Assembly: GCF_020524005.1 (NCBI RefSeq) | Contig: NZ_JAIVKK010000010.1 | Coordinates: 62,001-126,000 of the forward strand | DNA from: Microbulbifer aggregans | GTDB taxonomy: Bacteria > Pseudomonadota > Gammaproteobacteria > Pseudomonadales > Cellvibrionaceae | DNA length: 64,000 bases | Direction of reading: 5' to 3' | In this document: in pieces, positions 8,078 through 17,274 of the stretch | How positions within the stretch are numbered: position 1 is the stretch's first letter | How the letters are laid out: each line of letters starts with the position of its first letter | Notes under the pieces: generated by a model | Told to the model about the DNA's origin: nothing | What the model saw: only the letters and a program-made list of their open reading frames with translations | Database searches by the model: none | Translations under genes and position numbers: made by a program

Positions 8078-9100
8078 ATGAGCCAATTGAACTCGGCGTT
8101 TGTTACCGGTGCTGGCGGCTTTATCGGCCGCCACCTGGTGCGCCAGCTACTGACTGAAAAAGTAAACGTCGTCGCATTGATGGTGCCCGGAGAACCGGTG
8201 CCGGAAGAGTGGGCACTGTGGGGTGATCAACTGCGCATCGTTATCGGCGATGTGCGCACACTGACGGACCTGGCGGACGAAATTGGTCCGGTGGATGCGA
8301 TCTTCCACCTGGCCGCTATCGTCGGTGACTGGGGCGCGCTCCAGTCCCATGTGGATATCACCGTACACGGTACTGAGCAGGCCATTGACCTGGCCATGCG
8401 CTGGCGCTCCCACTTTGTCGTGACCACCAGTGTCTGCGCTTATGCCAGTGCACTGGCGAAGGGCAAACTGGATGAAGAGAGCCCGGTGGGTGAGCCCTGC
8501 TCCCCGTACGAGTTCTGCAAGCAGGAACAGGAGCGGGTGACGCTGGAAGCGGTCAAGTATGGTGGCCTCAAGGCGACCATCGTGCGTCCAGGTAATGTGT
8601 TCGGCGTTGGCAGTGGTCCCTGGGTGAATACCATGCTCGAGCTGCTGCGTACAGGTCAGCCCTGCCTTCTGGGTAAGGGTGACTGGGATGCGGGCTTGGT
8701 GCATGTGGAAAACCTGGTGGCGATGTTGATTGCCTCTGCTCGTTCCGAGTGCCACCGCGGTGAAATCTTCGTCGCGTCTGATGGCTACGGCGTTACCTGG
8801 CAGCAATACCTGCAGCGTTTGGCAAGTCTTGCCGGGGCCCCGGCACCCAAGTCTGTTCCCAATTTCCTCGCCCGTGGCCTGGCCCCGGTGCTGGAATTTG
8901 TCGGCCACCTGCTGCACCAGAAGGAGCGGCCCATGATTACCCGTCAATCCTACCGGCTGATGGGTGGTCCGAATGAGTTTTCGAATGAGAAAGCTCGTCG
9001 CCTACTGGGATATGAGCCTGTAGTCACGTTCGACCAGGCCATGGACGAACTTCAATCGCATTTTAAATCGTCCGCTACGGCAGTCGCGGCGAGCGCATAA
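8078..9100 (+). CDS. Extended SDR, NAD-dependent epimerase/dehydratase-like (copy 2)
   Basis: This 340-residue protein has the cofactor motif TGAGGFIGRHL near its start and the catalytic YEFCK (YxxxK) motif. It shares much of its length with the protein at 724-1755, for example WDAGLVHVENLV and the C-terminal PVLEFVG region, so the two arose by gene duplication. It lies 49 bases after a cupin gene and 18 bases before an SDR gene, all on the plus strand. A role with 3-beta-hydroxysteroid-type, terpenoid or sugar substrates is possible but cannot be decided here. Confidence 0.9.
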   Translation: MSQLNSAFVTGAGGFIGRHLVRQLLTEKVNVVALMVPGEPVPEEWALWGDQLRIVIGDVRTLTDLADEIGPVDAIFHLAAIVGDWGALQSHVDITVHGTEQAIDLAMRWRSHFVVTTSVCAYASALAKGKLDEESPVGEPCSPYEFCKQEQERVTLEAVKYGGLKATIVRPGNVFGVGSGPWVNTMLELLRTGQPCLLGKGDWDAGLVHVENLVAMLIASARSECHRGEIFVASDGYGVTWQQYLQRLASLAGAPAPKSVPNFLARGLAPVLEFVGHLLHQKERPMITRQSYRLMGGPNEFSNEKARRLLGYEPVVTFDQAMDELQSHFKSSATAVAASA

Positions 9101-9118
9101 CAGAGTTGTAATGAAGTT

Positions 9119-9952
9119 ATGAGTAATTGGAAACACGGTGTGCCCAAGGTGGCGTTTGTATCCGGTGGTGGCAGCGGTATTGGTCTGAACCTGACTCGCG
9201 CACTACTGGCTGACGGCGCCTCGGTAGCGATTTTCGACCTGAAGGTGGAAGACGCACTGCTGAATGAACTGCGTGCCCTGTGTAAAGGCAACGCGCGCGT
9301 TGAGCGCTACCTGGTTGATATCACCGATCACGAAGCCGTCGAGCGTGTGATGGACGAGGCCGCGGCCACTCTGGGTGCGCCGGAGTTTGCCATCAACTGC
9401 GCGGGTATTCTGCGCACAGCAGTATTTACTGAAATGTCCTACGCGATGTTTGACCAGAGCATGCGCGTTAACCTGTACGGCAGCCGCAACTTTGCCGCAG
9501 GCGTGCTGAAGCATATGCGCACTGGCGGCCACCTGGCCCTGATCGCCTCGCTGGCGGGGATGTGCGGAAGCTACACGCACGGTGCCTACGCCACATCCAA
9601 GTTTGGTGTTGTCGGCCTGGCGGAAGTACTACGTACCGAGCTGAAACCCGAAGGCATTGATGTCTCCGTTGTTTGCCCAGGTGAAATTCACACGCCGATG
9701 TTGGAAGAAGAGCGCCGTGTGGGCAGCAAGGTCACAGAGATCGTCAATGAGTTCGCCGGCGTATTACCTGTGGAGGTTGCGGTGCAGGGCATTCTCGACG
9801 GCCTGCGCAAGCGCACCTTCATGATCACGCCGGGCTTCAAGGCGAAACTCACCCGTTACCTGGCTCGCAGCCATACCGGGCTGTTCCGCTGGATCGTGGA
9901 TCAGAAAATCGCCAAGGCGTTGAAAACTTTTGGTGACCGTACCGCCGTATAG
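9119..9952 (+). CDS. Classical short-chain dehydrogenase/reductase
   Basis: The 277-residue protein shows the SDR fold: a glycine-rich SGGGSGIG cofactor motif at residues about 14-21, an INCAG structural motif, the catalytic serine in LIASLAG, and YATSK (YxxxK). Such enzymes are NAD(P)-dependent oxidoreductases of alcohols and ketones. The C-terminal tail with RYLARSHTGLFRW is basic and amphipathic and may touch a membrane. It is the third gene of the cupin-led operon, after the epimerase-like gene and before the acyl-CoA ligase, as expected for a catabolic route ending in CoA activation. Confidence 0.9.
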   Translation: MSNWKHGVPKVAFVSGGGSGIGLNLTRALLADGASVAIFDLKVEDALLNELRALCKGNARVERYLVDITDHEAVERVMDEAAATLGAPEFAINCAGILRTAVFTEMSYAMFDQSMRVNLYGSRNFAAGVLKHMRTGGHLALIASLAGMCGSYTHGAYATSKFGVVGLAEVLRTELKPEGIDVSVVCPGEIHTPMLEEERRVGSKVTEIVNEFAGVLPVEVAVQGILDGLRKRTFMITPGFKAKLTRYLARSHTGLFRWIVDQKIAKALKTFGDRTAV

Positions 9953-10085
9953 AGTTTTGGTGTCATAAATGGACTTGATGACAGGCTTGTCAGAGTAATA
10001 GGATTGCCTCTGCTGCGCCTGCTGGTGCAGGATTGAACTGATAGCAAAAACAATAATCTCCTGAGTGCTGATGAGAGAGCTGAAT

Positions 10086-11660
10086 ATGAATGTATGCGAG
10101 ATGAGTCAGGGTTCTGCAAACCTTGCTGAGTATATCGGCCAATGTCTGAACAAGTTTCACGACAAGCCTGCTTACCACTGCCTGGGGCAGACACTGACTT
10201 TTGGCGAGATTGATGAAAAATCCCGTCACCTCGCTCAGTGGCTTCAGCACGAATGCGGTCTCCAGGCCGGCGACCGTATTGCCATCCAGCTGCCGAACAT
10301 CACCCAGTTCCCGATTGCCGCCTACGCCGCGCTGCGTGCCGGACTGGTAGTGGTCAATACCAACCCGCTGTATACACCGCGGGAAATGCAGCACCAGTTC
10401 TCCGACTCCGGCGCCAAGGCGTTGGTGATCCTTGCGGATTTCCTCGGCAAGTACGAAGAAATCAAGGACTCCACCGAGATCGAACACGTGCTGGTGACCG
10501 GCCCTGCGGACCTGCTCGGCCAGGCGGTAACTGCACCTGAGGGCTATCACAGCTTTATGTCGGCTATCGAGCGCGGTGCAAGTTGTGCCGAGCTGCGCGC
10601 CGTTGAAGCGAAGCGCGACGACGTCGCAGTTCTGCAATACACCGGCGGTACTACTGGTGTCGCCAAGGGTGCCTGCCTGAGCCACGCCAACCTGCTGGCC
10701 AATACTGACCAGATGCTCGAGCGGATTAGTCAGCTTGGCAACGAAGGTGAAGAAACCTTTGTGTGCCCGCTGCCGCTGTACCACATCTATGCGTTTACCG
10801 TGAATATGCTCGCCCTGTTTGGCCTGGGCAGTATGAATGTCCTGATTCCTAACCCGCGGGATCTCGACGGCTTTGTAAAAGCAGTTTCCCAGGTCAAGTT
10901 CACTGGTTTTGCTGGCATCAATACCCTGTTCGTGGGCTTGTGCCGCCACCCGGAATTCCAGAAATTGGATTTCAGTGGACTGAAAATGACGTTCTCGGGC
11001 GGCACCGCCCTGACCAGCAGTGCCGCAGAGCTGTGGCACAAGGTAACCGGCTGCCCGGTCACCGAAGGCTTTGGTCTGTCGGAAACCTCGCCGGTGATCA
11101 GCCTGAACGAATTCGGCAAGCAGGAAATCGGTACTGTTGGTACCGTCTTGAAAGACACCGAGGTTCAGGTGTGGGATACCGATGGCAAAGCGCTGCCACA
11201 GGGCGAAAGCGGCGAATTGGTCGTTCGTGGACCGCAGGTCATGCTGGGCTACTGGAACCGCCCGGAAGAAACCGACAAAGTGCTGCAGAACGGCTTTTTC
11301 CGCACCGGTGATGTTGGCCTGATTCAGGATAACGGTAATATCCGTATTGTCGACCGCCTGAAAGACATGATCATCGTGTCCGGCTTTAATGTGTACCCGA
11401 ACGAAGTGGAAGATGTACTGTGCCGCCACCCTCAAGTCGTGGAAGCGGCCGTGGTTGGTGTTCCAAGCGAGCAGTCCGGCGAAGCTGTATGTGCCCACCT
11501 GGTGGTCGATGGTGACGTTGAGGAAGCGGCGCTGATTGAGTTCTGCCGAACCCAGCTGACCGCGTACAAAGTGCCCAAGCAGATCGTGATCCACAAGGAG
11601 CTGCCGAAATCCACCGTCGGCAAAATCCTGCGCAGAGAGCTACGCACTGAAACTGCTTAA
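10086..11660 (+). CDS. Acyl-CoA synthetase / AMP-dependent ligase, FadD-like
   Basis: The protein of about 524 residues belongs to the adenylate-forming family. The ATP loop YTGGTTGVAKG, the GFGLSETSP motif, the FFRTGD hinge region and the C-terminal LPKSTVGKILRREL with the catalytic lysine are all readable. It would activate a carboxylic acid to its CoA thioester with ATP. In-frame starts exist at 10065 (GTG), 10071 and 10086; the last is chosen because AGAGAG lies at 10073-10078. It closes the cupin-epimerase-SDR run and is followed by a strong terminator. The acid is unknown: long-chain fatty acid or a degradation product of the neighbouring pathway. Confidence 0.92.
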   Translation: MNVCEMSQGSANLAEYIGQCLNKFHDKPAYHCLGQTLTFGEIDEKSRHLAQWLQHECGLQAGDRIAIQLPNITQFPIAAYAALRAGLVVVNTNPLYTPREMQHQFSDSGAKALVILADFLGKYEEIKDSTEIEHVLVTGPADLLGQAVTAPEGYHSFMSAIERGASCAELRAVEAKRDDVAVLQYTGGTTGVAKGACLSHANLLANTDQMLERISQLGNEGEETFVCPLPLYHIYAFTVNMLALFGLGSMNVLIPNPRDLDGFVKAVSQVKFTGFAGINTLFVGLCRHPEFQKLDFSGLKMTFSGGTALTSSAAELWHKVTGCPVTEGFGLSETSPVISLNEFGKQEIGTVGTVLKDTEVQVWDTDGKALPQGESGELVVRGPQVMLGYWNRPEETDKVLQNGFFRTGDVGLIQDNGNIRIVDRLKDMIIVSGFNVYPNEVEDVLCRHPQVVEAAVVGVPSEQSGEAVCAHLVVDGDVEEAALIEFCRTQLTAYKVPKQIVIHKELPKSTVGKILRRELRTETA

Positions 11661-11679
11661 GGTCAGTAACTGATATCGG

Positions 11680-11710
11680 AAAAAAGCGTAGCTCAGGCTG
11701 CGCTTTTTTA
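11680..11710 (+). terminator. Rho-independent terminator after the acyl-CoA ligase
   Basis: An eight-pair stem, AGCGTAGC at 11685-11692 with GCTGCGCT at 11697-11704, has a TCAG loop and is flanked by A and T runs. It could work on both strands, but only the plus-strand ligase gene ends here. Confidence 0.85.
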
Positions 11711-11823
11711 TGCCTGTTGGATACCGCTGGCGCGGAAAGGTCTGTGCGGGATTGGGATACCAATGCAGCTAGACTGAATGAAGACTTTTTTCTCATTGTT
11801 CCGGATTAAAGTTTGGGGGCTAA

Positions 11824-13422
11824 ATGTGGAGTGAGACCTCCCGGATGAATTTTCCGCGCGCCTTTGCCGTTGTCTTTGCGGCGGAGTGCCTAGTCTGTGT
11901 GATACTGCTTTCTGGTTGTGATGCATACGGTGATATGAATAGCGCGACTTACCCTGTTTCCAGTGCTATGGCGCCCTCAAGTGACAGCCGAATGGCCGTG
12001 GGTGTGAAGCTGGCGCTCGCTAAGCAAGAAGAGGGTGAGAGCGGGTTCTACCTGATTCATGAAGGATTGTCCGCGTTTGTCGCCCGGGCCGCATTGATCG
12101 AGGAGGCACAGGTCTCGCTGGATTTGATGTATTACATCTACAGTGACGACACCTCCGGGCGCATACTTACGGCGCTGTTGCTGCAGGCGGCGGACCGCGG
12201 TGTACGAGTTCGGTTGTTGGTGGACGATCTGGGTACGCGTGTCACCAACCCCTGGGTGGCGGCGCTGGAAAATCATCCTAAGATCGAGATCCGTGTTTTT
12301 AACCCGGTTGAGGGGCGCAGCGGGCTTCGCCGGGGTGTTGAGCAGGCGATGAACTTCGGCCGAATCAATCACCGTATGCACAATAAGCTTCTGGTCAGTG
12401 ATGGGCTGGTGGCGGTTACCGGCGGGCGAAATGTTGCCGATGGTTATTTTTCCAAATCGGAAACAGAATTCCTCGATGTGGATGTGGTTGCAATTGGTGC
12501 AGTGGTGGAAGAGGCCTCTTCCATTTTTGATGACTACTGGAATAGCGGAGTTGCCGTTCCGGTTTCCGAGTTACTGATTGCCGACGACGACACTTTCTCT
12601 CTGGCTGCTCTGCGTGACCGGGTGGAAAAATATCTCGCCGGTGAACGCGAGACGGAATTCAGCAAGGCATTGCAGAAGTCTGAACTCGCCGAAAAACTCG
12701 CGGCGGGTGAGATTACCTTTCACTGGGGCAAGGCGACGATTTTTGCCGACCCACCACGCAAAGCGATTGACCGGGAAAACGTTCCGGTCAGCGAGTATCC
12801 TGGATATAAACTCGAAAAAATCCTCCGGCAAAGTCGCCAGCGGCTGCGGATTACCAATGCCTACCTGATCCCCGGGGTGCCCGGAGTCGACCTGTTTTCA
12901 ACGTTGCAGGATGCCAGTATTCAGGTTGATATCCTTACCAACAGCCTGGCCACCAATGATGTCGCGGTTGTTCACGGTGCCTATTCGCGTTATCGAAAAC
13001 CACTGTTGCAGTCCGGTGTGCGCTTGTGGGAGTTGCGGCCTATCGCCAACCAAAAGCAGCGCAAGCACTGGTTCAAAGGCGATTCCCATGCAACTCTACA
13101 TGCAAAAACTTTCGTACTGGACGACGACCGGGCCTTTGTGGGCTCGATTAATCTCGATAGCCGTTCAATTATCCAGAATACGGAAATCGGTATGCTGATC
13201 GAAAATGCCGAGATCAATCGCCAGCTTAACGTGCTCTTCGAAACCTGGATCGCACCGGACGCCGCCTGGAAGCTGGAACTTGGTGACGGTGGCGATATCA
13301 CCTGGCATGCCGAAAATGCGCAGGGTGAGCCCATAGTGGAAACGCGGGAGCCGGAAACCTCCTGGTGGCACCGGTTTCTCGCCCGCTTACTATCCCATTT
13401 ACCAATCGAATCGCAGATTTAG
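11824..13422 (+). CDS. Phospholipase D-family lipoprotein (cardiolipin synthase-like)
   Basis: The 532-residue protein has two HKD catalytic motifs: HNKLLVSD in the N-terminal half and HAKTFVLD in the C-terminal half, each followed by a G-G/S-N element (GGRN and GSINLD). This is the arrangement of PLD-fold phosphatidyltransferases and phosphodiesterases. A signal sequence ending ILLSGC predicts a lipoprotein, so it would act in the envelope, unlike integral-membrane ClsA. The start is 11824 or 11845; both ATGs are in frame and both have purine-rich sequence upstream. It is probably monocistronic and ends 9 bases before a convergent gene. Confidence 0.88.
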   Translation: MWSETSRMNFPRAFAVVFAAECLVCVILLSGCDAYGDMNSATYPVSSAMAPSSDSRMAVGVKLALAKQEEGESGFYLIHEGLSAFVARAALIEEAQVSLDLMYYIYSDDTSGRILTALLLQAADRGVRVRLLVDDLGTRVTNPWVAALENHPKIEIRVFNPVEGRSGLRRGVEQAMNFGRINHRMHNKLLVSDGLVAVTGGRNVADGYFSKSETEFLDVDVVAIGAVVEEASSIFDDYWNSGVAVPVSELLIADDDTFSLAALRDRVEKYLAGERETEFSKALQKSELAEKLAAGEITFHWGKATIFADPPRKAIDRENVPVSEYPGYKLEKILRQSRQRLRITNAYLIPGVPGVDLFSTLQDASIQVDILTNSLATNDVAVVHGAYSRYRKPLLQSGVRLWELRPIANQKQRKHWFKGDSHATLHAKTFVLDDDRAFVGSINLDSRSIIQNTEIGMLIENAEINRQLNVLFETWIAPDAAWKLELGDGGDITWHAENAQGEPIVETREPETSWWHRFLARLLSHLPIESQI

Positions 13423-13431
13423 TTGCATTGC

Positions 13432-13977
13432 TCAACGCGGCGGGGCGACCACTTCATAGACCACCTGATTGCCTGAGTAGGTGGGGCGAAACCACCGACC
13501 GTCACAGCGCTCATAGGTTATCCGTTCAATTACGACTGTCACGCAATTTGGCGGCAGTGCCGAAATCATAGCGCCGATGGCCGCGCCAGTAGCAACACCG
13601 CCCCAATAGCCTCCAGGCCAATAATAAGGATGTTTGTGGTGATGCTCGCCGTGGTGATGTTTGTCGGGCGGCGGTGGGTGCCGCTTATGCGGTTCTGGCC
13701 GCGGTTTGGGGTGAGGCTTGGGTTGTGGGTGCGGATGTGGCTTGGCGTGCGGCTTGCCCTGTGCGTGTGGACCGGGATGTGGCTTTTTACGGCCAGCCTG
13801 GAATCGCGGGCCAACATTCAAGTGCGCGCCTTTGCCGTGGAACTCCGGGTGGTGGGGTTTGCTGGGGGCGCTTGCAGCTTGTGTAGCTACGATCAGTACA
13901 GCAGCCGTCGCAATCAGTACTCCACAGCGGAGCGTTTTGGTTTTTAACGTGACGACGGCGAATTGTCGATTACTCAT
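13432..13977 (-). CDS. Secreted His/Pro/Lys-rich protein with small C-terminal domain
   Basis: The 181-residue protein has a signal peptide (cleavage after about residue 36, QAASA), a central stretch (about 40-120) made almost only of His, Pro, Lys and Gly with HHHGEHHH, then a glycine-rich segment and a C-terminal domain with two cysteines (NCVTV and ERCDG) and a tail like RcnB/DUF6515 proteins. The His cluster suggests binding of Ni, Zn, Cu or Co in the periplasm; this is inference. Its ATG overlaps the end of the DUF2092 gene by eight bases, so the two are co-translated. It ends convergent to the PLD gene. Confidence 0.7.
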   Translation of the reverse strand: MSNRQFAVVTLKTKTLRCGVLIATAAVLIVATQAASAPSKPHHPEFHGKGAHLNVGPRFQAGRKKPHPGPHAQGKPHAKPHPHPQPKPHPKPRPEPHKRHPPPPDKHHHGEHHHKHPYYWPGGYWGGVATGAAIGAMISALPPNCVTVVIERITYERCDGRWFRPTYSGNQVVYEVVAPPR

Positions 13978-14791
13978 GTTTCACCTCCGCGGGCCGTAGC
14001 TTTTGGAAGGGTATCCATTTGACGTCATCGGGCAGTCTCGGATGGAAGCGACTGTTGGGCACCGAATCCGCGTGACGCCAGTGCAGGTTGGCGAAGAAGC
14101 GCGGTGCGTTGGGATCATTTCTGTTCACGGTGGATATACGCAGCGGCAGGGCGTGTTCGCCTTCTGCCAGCCAGATTTCCCAGTCCAGGTGCGGGCCTCT
14201 AACCGCCCAGTGTTGGACTTCTTTCCCATCAATTTCCGTATTACCTATCAGGAAGGCTTCTTCAATCTGGTGACCATCTGCGTCGTTGGTGCCCCATACC
14301 AGTAAATCCATCAACGGAAACTCCAGGCCGTACTCCTGTGCCACAATCGCCATTGCCGTATGCGTATCGGTTTTCATTTCCAGCTCGCCGGCGTAGCCTT
14401 TTTCTGGTTCTACCAGAGTGAGTTTTTCGCCGTCGTGAAATAGGTTTCGTTTAAAACTGTCGGTGTTCAGTTCAAGGCGCAATTTGTCCGGCCGCCGGAA
14501 TTCGATCTTGGACTCGCCGCTGATCAGCACTTTCTGGCCGTTGGCGAGTACTACCTCGGTCACTAGATCGGCATCGAAGGCGAGTGCCCGACGACCGGCA
14601 AGCTCGGCGCCCATGCGCTGCAGGGCCTCGATTGCGGCTGGGGATTTTTCGGCAGCGACGGCCTGCTCCGGCTGCGATGGGGGGGGAGCCGTGAGAGGCT
14701 GCGCTAACTGGGCTGTGGTGGTTGCAGAGAGTGCTCCGAGCAAAGATGCCAAACTATAGGAGGCGACGGTTCGCCGGCAAAGAATGTTCAT
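13970..14791 (-). CDS. DUF2092 periplasmic protein
   Basis: The 273-residue protein has an N-terminal signal peptide, then the region I recognise as DUF2092: a LolA/LolB-like beta fold with RPDKLRLELN, DGEKLTLVEPEKGYAGE and VWGTNDAD. Proteins of this family are predicted to be periplasmic and to handle hydrophobic ligands, but no function is established. It is the first gene of a two-gene unit with the His-rich protein and overlaps it by eight bases. Confidence 0.82.
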   Translation of the reverse strand: MNILCRRTVASYSLASLLGALSATTTAQLAQPLTAPPPSQPEQAVAAEKSPAAIEALQRMGAELAGRRALAFDADLVTEVVLANGQKVLISGESKIEFRRPDKLRLELNTDSFKRNLFHDGEKLTLVEPEKGYAGELEMKTDTHTAMAIVAQEYGLEFPLMDLLVWGTNDADGHQIEEAFLIGNTEIDGKEVQHWAVRGPHLDWEIWLAEGEHALPLRISTVNRNDPNAPRFFANLHWRHADSVPNSRFHPRLPDDVKWIPFQKLRPAEVKHE

Positions 14792-15141
14792 ACTGCAGTT
14801 TCCGTTGGTTGGGAAACGAGAGGCTATCCGTGAAGTGTCGCGCTTTAGCCGGCCCGTAGAAATTGTTTCGAGACCGGACGGCTATTCCAAAGCGTAGTGA
14901 AAGAGGTTTTCAGCGCACAATCGATAACAGAGTGGCTGGCTATATCTAGTGGGTTTGATATGCGCTTATATTCTTGTCGAGTGCAGCACGATGCGGCCCA
15001 CGCGCGCCGCCGGGACGCGCGTATGAGCCGGAGCGATGACAAGCAGAAGAGTGATGAGATTGCCGTTTGGCCTGCCTCTTCCCGGCGGGAAGCGAACGAC
15101 CATCTCACTGGTTTCAACATTCAGCTATCTTGAAAAACTTT
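14792..15141. other. Intergenic region without a supported gene
   Basis: Two short frames (91 codons on the minus strand, 78 on the plus) cross this 350-bp stretch, but neither shows a ribosome-binding site, a recognisable motif or a composition that favours it. The sequence probably carries the promoter of the DUF2092 gene and the 3' end of the transcript coming from elsewhere. No hairpin with a T-run was seen. Confidence 0.5.
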
Positions 15142-15930
15142 CTATTTCGGGAAGAGCATGATCCAGTTAAGCCGGAAGCCCCAGTCCTGGGCACCGCCGT
15201 CCGGACTTTCGGCATAGTAGCGGGGGCCTGCCTGTATCTGGTATGAGCGCTTACCGACCTTAAAGAGTTTGGCAACCATGAAATGTACTGGGACATTCCA
15301 CTGCTCGGTTTCCCAGTCGTAAGTGGACTCGGTTTGCAGTGTGAATGTCCATGCGGTGGGTGTGGTGTAGGCGAGGAATGGCTGGATAAACGTGCTGTTG
15401 ACGTCATCCCGGTTACTGTCTCCGGTAAAGGACCAGATATGGTTGGCCAGGGTGCCGATGGTCCACGGACCCGCCTGTTTGAGTACAACGCCGGTCGGTC
15501 CTATTCCCCACTTTTCAGTACCGAGTTCCGGTTCCGTTGCCGTAGGCAGCAGGAATACAGGACCCGCACCCCAGATAATGCCGCCGGCTGTCGGTTTCTT
15601 TGGGGAAAAAAACAGGCTTTGCACTGTGTCACCCAGCCCGGTCTGATCACCACTGCCCGGGGCAATATCCTCCTGGTTCATAACCGGCAGAATAGTCCGG
15701 CTGATGAGGTTTAGATCCTCGTTAAGATCAATAGGGATCACCGGCTGCACATTCATGGTAAAGCGGCGACCGTCTTTGGTCGCACCTACGCTGTTATCCC
15801 AGTTGTTTTGGATGGGTACACTGATCAGGTTGGCCACCGGGTTAGTGAGTTCTTTAGCCAGGTCGGCGTCAGCCTGCAGATAGCCACTGAACAGTGCGCA
15901 TACAAGAAGGGCGGAAAATCTTCGGTACAT
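15142..15930 (-). CDS. Putative outer-membrane beta-barrel protein (neuromedin U / MetA-pathway-like)
   Basis: The protein of about 262 residues has a signal peptide ending LQADA and alternating hydrophobic strands. The pattern DLAKELTNPVANLISVPIQNNWD, the later GLGDTVQSLFFSP and the GPRYYAESP near the end are typical of proteins annotated as neuromedin U-like, or the phenol MetA-degradation family. These are predicted 12-stranded barrels of unknown transport role. The ATG at 15930 is preferred over an upstream TTG, since GGTGAT precedes it. The last residue is an aromatic-containing LFPK rather than a classical terminal Phe. It stands alone, upstream of the DegV gene's region. Confidence 0.75.
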   Translation of the reverse strand: MYRRFSALLVCALFSGYLQADADLAKELTNPVANLISVPIQNNWDNSVGATKDGRRFTMNVQPVIPIDLNEDLNLISRTILPVMNQEDIAPGSGDQTGLGDTVQSLFFSPKKPTAGGIIWGAGPVFLLPTATEPELGTEKWGIGPTGVVLKQAGPWTIGTLANHIWSFTGDSNRDDVNSTFIQPFLAYTTPTAWTFTLQTESTYDWETEQWNVPVHFMVAKLFKVGKRSYQIQAGPRYYAESPDGGAQDWGFRLNWIMLFPK

Positions 15931-16150
15931 CTGGATCACCAATAAACGCAGGTGGGAGAAATAATATTTTCATTCTAGGTGTGCGTTACGGGGAAAATCA
16001 CGGAGAAGTCGCCTCAGGTAACATGCATTTCGCTATTTAGCGCTTTTTGGCGAACTTTTTTACATTTGGGCGCGGAGGCGGGTGGCAGAGAGTTTTATCT
16101 GCGCCGTTCCCGGGGGCAGGATTGCTGTATTGGCGTCGTATATTCAGTAA

Positions 16151-16182
16151 TAAAAAAGGCGACACTGTTTCGGTGTCGCCTT
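16151..16182 (-). terminator. Rho-independent terminator of the DegV gene
   Basis: AAGGCGACAC at 16156-16165 pairs with GTGTCGCCTT at 16173-16182; read on the minus strand, the stem is followed by a T-run. It lies 23 bases after the DegV stop. Confidence 0.85.
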
Positions 16183-16204
16183 ATCTTCGGTTTCTTAGGG
16201 CGGG

Positions 16205-17095
16205 CTATTTACTGGCGAATGCCAGTGCAACGGTACCTGGGCCAAGGTTGATTCCGCCAGAGAGACTCATTACCGAACGGTACACTTTCACTTTGTGCTC
16301 GCTTGCCAGCTCTTCGAACGCGCGGAAGCCCGGTACTTTATCCAGGTCTTTCAGCGGGCCAGCGATACTCACCACCACGGCTGGCATCAGCAGTTCGCCT
16401 GCACGGATTTTTTCTGCGGCGATCTCGAACAGGCGTCGGTTGCAGCTATCGTACTCTTTCACTGTGTCGGCTACGGACGAACCGTCGTGGGCCATCGCAA
16501 TGATCGGATGCAGGTTAAGCGACTTGGCCATAAAGGCTTTCAGCCAGCTAACGCTTTTTTCGTTTTTCTGGCGCCCGCGTTCACGCAGGTAATAGACATC
16601 GCTGATCGCCGCGTAGCCAATAATCTTGCGCCCGAACTCTTCGGTACGGGTCTTGATCTGGGCACCGCTCATACCGCGCTGAATCAGTGACAGGGTAAAC
16701 AGAGCCAGCAGCCCCTGGCCGGAGAACAGGGTTTGCGAATCGATCGCGTGAATCTGTACGTCGTCACTGCTCAGCTTGCGTGCGGCGTTGACCGCATTGG
16801 CATAGGTGGGGCTGTTGGCGGCATTGATTGTCTGGACCACGATGTCCTTTTGCCCCATCTCTACCAGGCGGCTCAAGGCTTGCACAATGTCGTCCTCACT
16901 GGCTGGGCCTGAGGCTACTTGGCGAGACCGGTCTACCAGGGACAGCGAATAGAAGTGGGACATCTGCGCGGGGTTCCGCTGGTCCGCAAAGGTGTCTTTG
17001 CCCACACTGACACTGTGAGGCAACACCGGGATACCGTACTTGCGCAAAAATTCATCGGGAAGGTCGCAGCCGGAGTCGACGACTAACTGAACCAT
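16205..17095 (-). CDS. DegV-family lipid-binding protein
   Basis: The 296-residue protein has the DegV two-domain fold signature: VVDSGCDLP at the N-terminus, the DTFADQ segment, TSQPA-like SGPASEDD, and a C-terminal GPGTVALAF that closes the fatty-acid pocket. Bacterial DegV proteins bind long-chain fatty acids; in Gram-positives some act as FakB partners of fatty-acid kinase. No FakA-like gene is seen nearby, so the role here is open. AGAGG lies seven bases before the ATG. Likely monocistronic with its own terminator. Confidence 0.85.
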   Translation of the reverse strand: MVQLVVDSGCDLPDEFLRKYGIPVLPHSVSVGKDTFADQRNPAQMSHFYSLSLVDRSRQVASGPASEDDIVQALSRLVEMGQKDIVVQTINAANSPTYANAVNAARKLSSDDVQIHAIDSQTLFSGQGLLALFTLSLIQRGMSGAQIKTRTEEFGRKIIGYAAISDVYYLRERGRQKNEKSVSWLKAFMAKSLNLHPIIAMAHDGSSVADTVKEYDSCNRRLFEIAAEKIRAGELLMPAVVVSIAGPLKDLDKVPGFRAFEELASEHKVKVYRSVMSLSGGINLGPGTVALAFASK

Positions 17096-17200
17096 GCTTA
17101 CCTCTTGTTCTACAGATCACTGCCAGGGTTATTGAGTGAGACAAATGTACCACTTTGGCGGGAGGTGGGACAGATAGACCTTTCGAGGCCGGTACAGGCG

Positions 17201-17230
17201 TTAAAAAATGGCCGCCGGCATGACGCCGGC
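17201..17230 (-). terminator. Terminator downstream of the DUF4380 gene
   Basis: GCCGGC at 17214-17219 pairs with GCCGGC at 17225-17230 and, on the minus strand, is followed by a T-run (the plus-strand A-run at 17203-17208). The stem is short but GC-only. Confidence 0.6.
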
Positions 17231-17274
17231 AGCCAAGGCTTGCTCAACAAGCACAAACTTACAAAAGGATGGGG

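Noticed and set aside
9990..11594. A 534-codon antisense frame across the acyl-CoA ligase
   Set aside because: The sense strand encodes a full adenylate-forming enzyme; the antisense product shows no motif.
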